Shown here: piece after piece, positions 55,953 through 64,000 of the stretch
Numbering within the stretch: the first letter of the stretch is position 1
Layout: each line of letters begins with the position of its first letter
DNA from: Acarospora socialis
Lineage: Eukaryota; Ascomycota; Lecanoromycetes; Acarosporales; Acarosporaceae
Assembly: GCA_025617375.2 (NCBI GenBank)
Contig: JAMYGW020000012.1
Span: 1,054,001-1,118,000 of the forward strand
Direction: 5' to 3'
DNA length: 64,000 nt
Position numbers and translations under genes: made by a program
Notes under the pieces: generated by a model
What the model was told of the DNA's origin: nothing
The model's input: the letters and a program-made list of their open reading frames with translations, nothing else
Databases searched by the model: none

Positions 55953-58900
55953 ATGAAGCAAGTCAAAATTCCTTACTCGCCGGCGACACCGAGCAAGTCT
56001 GCGAAAGCTTCTCCTGTGAGTGGCTCCAAGGGTGTCGCTCTTCCATCTGCTCCATCCGCGGAGAAGCAGGCTTCCACCTCCAAGGTCAAGCAGCCTGTCA
56101 CCCTCGAACCATCTCCGGCGAGCACGTATGGCGAGACCGCTGCCGGCGATAGTTCTCCGGTTACGCCCTTCGAACCTGGACAGCATGGTAAGTACTTTTT
56201 GTCTTCCAGCCTTTCACTGGCGCCTACCCATGTTCTCATTGTCAGCTCCTTCTCTAACCTTGCTATCTCTCCAAATCCGCCCACACTTCTTCCTCTATCC
56301 ACCTAAGCTCTCCATCTCTCCACTTTAGCTAGCATATACGCTCCATTCTTTATTTCTCCAATCCTTGTTTAGATTCAATCGTGGCATCTCTCAATAAATT
56401 TCTCACTTCTCCACCACCTCATCCCCCGTCCTCTACCTCTCTACCTCTAGACTGGTAGACTTCACGACCACCCCGCCGACCAGTTATGAAGTTATCTCTT
56501 TACCATGACGCCTTGCACATGTCGCCCCTCGTCCCTCGATCTCTCCAAGTCTCTCTCTTTCCACCTCTCTGTCATTTCACTACCGCTTTTTCTTTTCCAG
56601 CTTCCCTTAGCTTCTTGGCATCTTGCGACAACTGCTCTTGTGAACTGCTCTATCTTTTCGATATTCCACCCTGCTGTGCCCTATCGCGTTGACCTCAGCG
56701 CCTTCTTTGATTCAATGCCTTGGCGCTTCCCAATCAATGTGTCGCCTCCTCTGTTCGTGCTATTTCGGTGATGGCAATGCTAACAGCTCCTTAGACGCTA
56801 CTGCAGCTCTGCTCGATTCTCTGAAAGCGGTCCACATCGAATCCACCGAGAACGAGCAAGTTGGAAGCTCCCCAGTTGCTGGTTCTACCGGTCATCCAAG
56901 TTATGGCCGCTCTTCGGTCCAATCTTCCTTTCACGGCAACGGAAATATTGGCGACTCTAAACACTCTAGCACAGCTTCTCCTGATTCGTCTCCGAGTGGA
57001 CGTTTACGAAGTCAAGGCGATATCAATAGCCCTTCTTGGCGTTCCTCTTCCGAATTCGTCCAACACTCCCGTGACAGTCAGGCCGAGGACCCCTTTGTGT
57101 CTCCTACCCACGGTCGTGAATATCCCTCGAGCCTTGAGGACACTCCTAGCCGCCGCTCCAAAGCTGACACTGGTACCCCTACTCCAACCGGACAGTTCGG
57201 CACACCGACTCGTGACGCTGGCCTCTCGAACAACCAAGCTTTCACGCCACGCGAGGATCGAGCGGGTCAAGAGATTTCTGTGGAGAATGCTCAGGCGATG
57301 CTTCCTCCAACTGCCTGCGTATTCGTTGCCAAGTGAGTTGATATCAGATAAGATGTAGTTGTAACTACTGACAAATGCAGTCTCTCGTCGCTTCGCACTG
57401 ATGACCAACTCGAGTTCTCCGTTACCAAAGTATTCCAGGAATTTGGTACTGTATACGTTAAGATTCGTCGGGATTCGAAGGGGATGCCTTTCGCATTCTG
57501 CCAATACGAGGTGAGCAACATCATCATTTGCCAATTGCTGAGATGCTAACCACGCGAATAGAACGTTGCCGACGCCGACCAAGCTGTCCACCAGGGTAGA
57601 GGTCGGCTCATCGATGGGCGTCCGTGCCGTACCGAGAGAGCCAAAGTGAATCGTGAGTGTCATCGTCGGAGGTCAGATATCTTCGCAAACTCATATGGCC
57701 CCGCAGGATCCCTGTTTTTATCGAAGATATCTGGCGGCCCCATCACGGAGGATGAGGCTCATAAGGTGTTGGACCCGTATGGCGCCATCGAGAAGCTTTG
57801 GTACAATACCCAGACAGATAAAGAGATGTTCCGCCTTCCGGAAGGTATCTGGGCCATGTTTGCATATTTCCAAGACTGTCGTGATGCTCAGGCGGTATGT
57901 GACAATGCTTTCCCGGTCTGACCCTGCGCTGACAGTGTGGAAGGCCTTTCGCGAAAATTACACCTATAGGTTGGAACAGCCAGCGATGCCATCCGACATC
58001 AAGACCAGATTGAACCGTCAATCCATGTCTCCTACGAATCGGTTCAGCCCCGGACGTGTTGTCTTCCAACCTCAGATGTCTGCACTTCGTAAAGTGACAG
58101 AGGACTGTACTTTATTCGTCGGCAGCCTCCCACCTACAGTCACCCAAGAGCAACTGATGAGGTTCTTCGGCGGCTTCGGACATGTTAGGAGTGTTGAGAT
58201 CATTGCCAAGGCATCGGCCAACAGTACGGCGGTACCTAGCCAGGTGTCAGTTTCTGTTAGGCTAACATCTCCCAGATAGTGGAGTTAATGTCTTCGCTTT
58301 TGTTGAGTTCTCCAGCGAGCAAGAGGCTTGTGCAGCTTTAGATGCTGAGGTACGAAAGAGCAAACATAAAGTTGACGACGAAAGACGCTAACCTGGACTG
58401 CAGCACACCCTAGACGGTTTCCATCTCCGAGTTGAGCGCAAGGAGTCTGTAGAACCACCCACACGGCGTACATCAGGCCGTCGAACTCCACCAGGCGCTC
58501 ACTTCATCGGGAGAAATACTGCAAGCCTGAGCAGCGGCGACGAAGTCACGCACTTCTATAATCGAGCCTTGGAGATGGGCGTCCCCCTAACCACTGCGGC
58601 GGAGATTTTCAGCCCTTCACGTCGTGCGGGTGAGACCTTCCAGACCGGCATTACTCCTCTATACTCCGGTACATACCCGTACTCTTACTATCACGCTCAA
58701 TACAATGCTGGCCCGTCTGGCGCCCAGTACGCAAATCAGACCTTCGATACTACTCACGAAGAGAACGTGTCGGGCATGTCTCCTAACCGCCAATCTCAGG
58801 CATACTACCCTCAAGGCGGTAGTCAAGGACCAATGAATCCAAACACAGGTCTCCGAACTTCGCCCGCCACTGCTCCACTTCAGTCCATGGTTCATCCGTC

Positions 58901-59105
58901 TGTTGCACAACCTATGGGCCAGTTTCAGTATCCGCACCCAGGCTTAGCATATGGTCAATATCCAGGCGGTCCATATTCTTACTACCCTACTGGCCAAACC
59001 ACCTCTGGTACTACTCTTTTCCAGTACGTGTATCCGCAGGCCGACAATCAGACTCAGTCCAACGTCACGCCAGCTGGTTCAGGGGAAGGGCCCGAAACGC
59101 ACTGA
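55953..59105 (+). CDS. RNA-binding protein with three RRMs, Rim4-like
   Basis: The start MKQVKIPYSPATPSKSAKAS opens an S/P-rich N-terminus. A 606-nt intron (56188-56793) follows exon 1. RRM1 spans two introns: ACVFVANLSSLRTDDQLEFS, VTKVFQEFGTVYVKIRRDSK, GMPFAFCQYENVADADQAVH. RRM2-like: GSLFLSKISGGPITEDEAHK, LDPYGAIEKLWYN. RRM3: DCTLFVGSLPPTVTQEQLMR, FFGGFGHVRSVEIIAK, NVFAFVEFSSEQEACAALDA. The C-terminus is Y/Q/P/G-rich and disordered. The layout of serial RRMs plus a low-complexity tail recalls yeast Rim4, a translational repressor in meiosis whose tail forms amyloid-like assemblies. The RRM calls are solid; the Rim4 link is by layout and RRM1 resemblance. Confidence 0.75.
56188..56793 (+). 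other. Unusually long, C/T-rich intron in the Rim4-like gene
   Basis: Removing this stretch with GT at 56188 and AG before 56794 joins EPGQH to DATAALLDSLKA in phase. At 606 nt it is about ten times the usual intron here. It is dominated by C and T, with many CTCTC and CTTCC runs, and has no repeat or ORF of note. Confidence 0.75.
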
Positions 59106-60451
59106 GTGACAGTCAACGAATCTGAGCTTTCCGCTGTCTCAGCAAGGGCGTTATCCGTTCGGCATTTCGAAGTTCAAGCTGGACGAGAATCCACCGGAAC
59201 GATATGCAGCCTTGTACGGCCGACGCAACTCATAGCTCCACGGGAGTGCGGACTTAGTTGAATTGTTCCTTTTCCTTCTGGTTTTCTTACTTTATCTGCG
59301 CGCCGTTCATAGAAGCCTAGATCATGTGTGGTATTCCTTGCTTTGTTAGAACAACGCCACTCCCCTGTCTCAGGAATATCATGTTGTTGTCCTCCCCATC
59401 ATCCTTCCCCTCCACTCCTCCGTTCCCTCCACTACTCCCTTTCCTTGTTATGATTCATGTTACCTTCGTCTCCTGAAACCATGTACTTTCCTTTCACACA
59501 CTTTTTTCTCCTGCGTCGTCGATTCCTTCGTTCTGTACTCGTCAAGTTGTGCGGATACCCAGATAAGGTGGTTCATCTTGTTCCGTTTGTATACTGCACG
59601 TTGTATACCACGTTGGATCTCGTTGTCGTTTGTGTGGCTTTCCGCTGCTCAACAGCCCTCGAGAGTCCATAGGAGACCCAGAACCTGTACTGCTAAGGAG
59701 AGTTGCTACCCCTGATCCCCTCGGGCCCAAGCACTGTATGAAAATTGCTGCTTCGCGACACCTTATTGCCTTACTGAAAAAAAAGTTTGTCGCTTCCGTT
59801 TTTCTTTAATACTGTTGGCGTGTATTCTCTTCTCGAAATTCAATCTATGTCCCGAAATCTCAATCACCGCTATCGCTGGCTTTGAGCGCGCGGCTGATGT
59901 CAAGAATCTATTGTGGGCGTTTCGACGAGTCAATCTTCGTCAGCAGATCTCAGTTGTATCCAATGGCTAGACAAATCCCTCAACCGTTTCACTTCATGTA
60001 CCAACACTCGCTCTTAGATTGCTCCAGAAGGGCGGATGTCTAGATAGTCGTGTCAGTATGCGCTGTCACTAGAAAGTTACTTAAGGCATATGCAGTCTCC
60101 CAGTTCCTTGACTTTGACAAAGGGTTGATATCTAGTCGTGATTCTAATGCTGAGCGAAACAAGAGCCTCCGCTTGCAATGGAAGGTAAGCACGCAAAGTA
60201 CACAGCACCGTTACCTTACTGGCTTATATTTGGCGTCCGACTTCGTCCTTGTAAGGTTTGCTGAAGATGACAAGATGCTTGATGCGACAACTTAAGTAGA
60301 CTGGGCCTTATCTATTGGCTGGCCTTATCATGGCGCACCGTCCCAAGCTTCTGGGGGCAGCAACGACGGCGGGGGCCAGAGGAAATTCGACTTTCCAACA
60401 ACACAACAACAGTCAATACATCTACTATAGCCACGACTGAGAAGTAGTGTA
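59106..60451. other. Intergenic gap of 1.3 kb
   Basis: Lies between the 3' end of the Rim4-like gene, with a C/T-rich UTR, and the promoter of the symporter gene. No gene, repeat or RNA is supported. Confidence 0.45.
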
Positions 60452-62891
60452 ATGGGACAGCCATCTTTCCAGGCCTCCAATGCCATCATCTATCTGACTT
60501 ATGGAGCTTTTCTGTCTGTTATACTGTTCTATGTTCTCCTCAAGATTCTAATGCTGACTATGATCGCCTATGTTCCAGTGTCGTTGGTCTTTACATTGCA
60601 TGGCATTGGAGACATCAGTCGAAGTCACAGTTTCTTGCTAGCAACCGAACACAGAAGGGTGAGATAAGCATTGCACACACGCGAACGTCGAAGGCCAGCT
60701 AGATCCAGACTACTTCGATTTGCGAATCCATGGCCAGAGGAACTTGAAAGGCTAACGTTTGACTAGCATTACCACTTGCTTTGAACTTCATAGCTTCGGG
60801 TGAGTCCACCGGTCAATATGGCGAGCGTCGAGAAGCGGCACCAGTGCCCTTGGTATATCGGTAAAGCCCGAAAGAGGTGTGCCATCCACCGAAATGGATC
60901 CGGGTGTCTGTGACGAGAAAGGCACCATGACTAGGTCCGTGTGCATGCAATTCAACGTTGATCATCTGTGCTTGTGCCCTTCTGGGTCTCTCAAACGATC
61001 CCTGCTGAGGATTGCGGGGGGCAATGGAAGGGTATCATCACAGATCCTGAGCGGCTTCACTACGGGCGCTGATTGCGTGCTGAAGCCTGTAGATCTACCT
61101 CTTGACCTTGCCCAAAGAGAGATCTGCAGGCGCTCAGCATACATGAAGCTGAGATTGAACCGTAAATACTCGATCAAGTTAATGCTTGCGTGGGAAATGT
61201 GCTGCCGCTTCTCCCCTCTCACCTAGTTGTTTTCCTTCTGACGTACGGCAATGCTGACCCTGGACTTTCCTCACAATAACAGGTCTGGGTTCAGGCATCC
61301 TATTTACTTATCCTGAGATATCAACTATCGCCGGGGTCCAAGGCTTGGTCATCTATGCTCTGTCATCGTCACTACCTCTTATGGTCTTTGGTCTCCTTGG
61401 GCCAATTATTAGGAGGAAATGCCCTGAAGGTTTCGTCTTGACCGAATGGACGAGGCAGAGATATGGAATCATAACGGCGCTCTATCTGAGCTTCTTGACG
61501 TAGTCCTGTCTGACCATACTTCAATACATCTCGTACTAACTATTGCTCTAGTCTTGTTACTCTGTTTCTCTACATGGTCGCCGAGCTCTCTGCACTCCAG
61601 CAGATTGTGACTGCCCTGACCGGCTTAGATGGCCTACCCGCAGTCATCGTTGAGTGTGTTGTAACTACCATCTACACTTGTACGCCTGTCCGATGCTCCT
61701 ATTACTCTTGGTTCCACGGAACTCGGCTAACCGCACACTCACAGCTCTTGGCGGCTTCCGTATCTCCTTCCTGACAGACAACGTTCAAGGCGCGATGGTG
61801 GTCGGTCTTATAATTCTAGGGGTCATAACCGTGGGTGTCGAAACCCACATCGACCGGTCGCTTGTGTCCTCCTCCGGTCTCCTAGCTTCCAGCCTCCTCG
61901 GCTGGCAACTAATCTATATCCTCCCCGTCGCCATATTAACAAACGACTTCTTCGTCTCGGGCTTCTGGATGCGGACCTTCGCCAGCAAAACTGACAAGGA
62001 CCTCCTCATCGGCACATCCATCGCTACCGTAGCCGTCGCCTGCATTCTCACGCTTGTTGGTGCCACCGGCCTGCTTGCAACTTGGACTGGCGCCTGGCCT
62101 GGCGACCCTCCACAGTCAGGGAGTATTGCTTTCTTCCTCCTCCTCGAGCAACTCCCCGGCTGGGTCGTCGGTATCGTACTCGTCATGACTGTCTCCCTTA
62201 GCACTGCCGCCTTTGACAGCCTTCAATCCGCCATGGTCTCGACCGGCAGCAACGACCTGTTCCGCAACAAGCTCGGCTTATGGTGGATCCGAGCTGCGGT
62301 CGTGCTGGTTATCTTCCCCGTCGTTGTCGTCGCGTTGAAGAGTCCGAGCGTGCTGCAGGTCTACCTCATCTCCGACCTGGTCAGCGCCAGTTCGATCCCC
62401 GTGCTCGTCATCGGACTGAGTAATCGCTGCTATTGGTGGCGCGGGTTCGAGGTCGTGGTCGGTGGATTGGGGGGTTTGTTGACCGTTTTCATCTTCGGTA
62501 CAATTTATTACGGGAATGCGCAGGATGGTGCGAGTTTGTTGCTGCTGCAAAACGGCCTCTATGCTGAAGACTGGAGCGCTTTTGGTATGTACCATCATCG
62601 AACAGTTTCATCATTCAACTTCTCAGCAACGTTCTCTGACCCAACCACGCAGGGGCGTTCGTCGCGGCTCCCGTTGGCGGATTACTCTGGGCGTTAGCTG
62701 CCTTTACGCTACGGATTGCTTGTCAATTCATCCTTGCAAAGGCCAGGGGGACAAGGTTCGACGCTCTCGATCGGCCTTTGCGGATGCAATCGTCGATGTT
62801 TGTCCGGACGGACACGTCGGATGAGGATGGGGACGGAGATCGTGTGCCCGTTACGAGTGTGGAGCCGCCGGTTAAGGGGCGTTTCTTCTAA
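60452..62891 (+). CDS. Sodium:solute symporter family, DUR3-like urea transporter
   Basis: About seven exons. The first intron (60526-60578) must be removed to give the helix SVILVVGLYIAWHWRHQS and then FLASNRTQK. Splicing continues to ALPLALNFIASG, GLGSGILFTYPEISTIAGVQ, PIIRRKCPEGFVLTEWTRQR, YG, LVTLFLYMVAELSALQQIVT and TLGGFRISFLTDNVQGAMVV. A large exon holds later helices (SIAFFLLLEQLPGWVVGIVL, VSLSTAAFDSLQSAMVSTGS) and the last exon gives GAFVAAPVGGLLWALAAFTL with a short acidic tail. The SSS fold has about 13-15 membrane helices. The substrate, urea or a polyamine or another solute, is inferred from resemblance. A 483-nt intron at 60800-61282 is unusual. Confidence 0.82.
60800..61282 (+). 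other. Long intron of the symporter gene
   Basis: GT at 60800 and AG before 61283 join NFIASG to GLGSGILFTYP, as the family requires. The 483 nt contain an open frame of 115 codons (60879-61226) with no recognised domain. Most introns in the window are 50-110 nt. A small insertion is possible, but no terminal repeats were seen. Confidence 0.7.
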
Positions 62892-63099
62892 ATTTTCACA
62901 TCACCGGGCAAGGTCTTGCTTGTTTGGCGATGTTGATTGGTTCAGGGTAATTTATGTCGACTAAACTGCGATGATTCTGCGTAGATGCTGCACTTGTACA
63001 ATTATCCCTACGAAGTATGTAGTAACGCAGAAAACCCGTATGATACAGCCACAATGGGCTCCTCACGACCTTTAAGGTATATGACGTGCATCATCCCAA

Positions 63100-64000
63100 C
63101 TACCTCTCCTCCGCCAACAGCTTCTCCATCGTCGTCTCCTCCGTCGTGCCCCAAACCAACCACCCCTCCTCCCTCCCTTTCCACAACCTCTTCTGAATAA
63201 CCACATACTCCTTCACGTCCTTCTCCTGCCCGGACCCAGCCACCACCTGGCCCTCCCTAAACCTCGTCAGGCTCTGCCTCGACCGTATCCGCACCACCGC
63301 CTGCCGCAATCCCGCCCCCTCAATCGGCAACCGCGCGGCGCGGTCCGAAACGATGCGCGGAAAGCGTCCGTACTTGTGCAGTGCCCATTCCACTTTCTCG
63401 CCCCGACGGGCGGCGATGCGCGCTCTGAAGCTTTCGTACAGGCCGTCGGCGCAAATGCGGCGGAGGGTCTCGGTGTCGCCTCTGCTCGATCTTTTAGCGT
63501 TGTCTCTCCAGATGCCAGGTCGTGGCAAGTGGTGGTCTTCACTCTGCGAAGGCGGTGTACATCTGTCGATGCAGCGCCACGGCCGTGGGAGCCAGTTTCC
63601 GGCGGCGGAGCTTCAGCCGGGGTTTCGCGATCCATTTCCACGCCATCAGACTATGCATACTGATCAGCGTTCTGCGAGAGACGGGGAAGTGGCGAAAAGC
63701 TAGACGGACCTACCTGCCGAAATCGACCACACGGGCTTTGATGCGGCGCCATTCCATCTTCAGGCGATGGCGCGGTGCGGAGAGGATGGAGGGTTTGTTG
63801 GCGCCGGTGGGCATGATGAAGGTGTCTGCGACAGTTGCATATCAGTACCGGCCGATGAGGGCAAGGGTTCAATTGGGCTACCAGAGAGAAGTCCGAGATC
63901 GGTGGGCAGGTCCATGTTCTGCTTCATTGCGATCTTCATGCTCGGTTGCGGCTGCATACGGGCGTCGTCTGCCATGGGCGCGACTCGGTAGTGGCGGGAT
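63100..64000 (-). CDS. Mitochondrial Mba1/mL45-like protein, partial at right edge
   Basis: The gene enters from the right edge in mid-frame (SRHYRVAPMADDARMQPQPS), so the start and presequence lie outside. Exons join as DLGLLSDTFIMPTGANKPSI, then HRLKMEWRRIKARVVDFGS, then LMAWKWIAKPRLKLRRRKLA, with an acceptor giving EGDTETLRRICADGLYESFR and WALHKYGRFPRIVSDRAARL. The blocks GDTETLRRICADGL and ALHKYGRFPRIVSDRAARLP belong to the Tim44-like domain shared by Mba1 and mL45. Mba1 is the inner-membrane receptor that docks mitochondrial ribosomes for insertion of mtDNA-encoded proteins. The end is EEGWLVWGTTEETTMEKLLA. The stop lies 208 bp after the symporter, in convergent order. Confidence 0.75.

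Noticed and set aside
60879-61226. 115-codon frame treated as a separate gene
   Set aside because: It lies inside the intron whose removal is needed for the symporter helix FIASG-LGSGILF, and it has no domain.

Overview
This window is nuclear DNA of a filamentous ascomycete (Pezizomycotina). Its genes are compact, with GT-AG introns mostly of 50-70 nt. The families are fungal (SAT4-type rhodopsin-like membrane protein, Ser/Thr/Pro-rich surface protein, alpha-box mating-type protein), and the order SLA2 - MAT - APN2 - COX13 - APC5 is the ancestral Pezizomycotina mating-type neighbourhood. The class is not settled: SAICAR synthetase, CIA30 and a PH-domain protein nearby recall Dothideomycetes, but Eurotiomycetes and Lecanoromycetes share the SLA2/APN2 core.

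Layout. 0.1-6.6 kb: WDR23/DCAF11-like WD40 protein (+), Sec61 gamma/SSS1 (-), CPSF6-like RRM protein (-). 8.0-17.2 kb, gene-poor: flavin monooxygenase (-), SAT4-family membrane protein (+), RIM2-like mitochondrial carrier (-), separated by roughly 1-2 kb gaps with simple repeats. 18.3-22.3 kb: RPL21 (-) and RPS9 (+) head to head, degenerate tandem repeats, SLU7 (-). 23.1-34.9 kb: repeat-bearing surface protein (+), a strong inverted repeat, REV3 (+), NVJ2-like SMP/PH lipid-transfer protein (+). 35.5-54.4 kb: mating-type region with SLA2 (+), a decayed small gene (-), MAT1-1-1 alpha-box gene (-), an unrecognised 331-residue idiomorph gene (-), a perfect 14 x 15 bp minisatellite, APN2 (-), COX13 (+), APC5 (-), ADE1/SAICAR synthetase (+), CIA30 (-). 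56-64 kb: Rim4-like three-RRM protein (+), DUR3-like solute symporter (+), and an Mba1/mL45-like gene (-) leaving the right edge.

No HMG-box MAT1-2-1 gene is visible between SLA2 and APN2, so this haplotype reads as MAT1-1 of a probably heterothallic fungus. The most interesting item is the second gene in the idiomorph. It has six exons that join in phase, sits beside MAT1-1-1 on the same strand, and has no domain I recognise; it may be a MAT1-1-4 or MAT1-1-8 type gene or something not yet described. I saw no transposon, virus-like element, CRISPR array or convincing tRNA gene.
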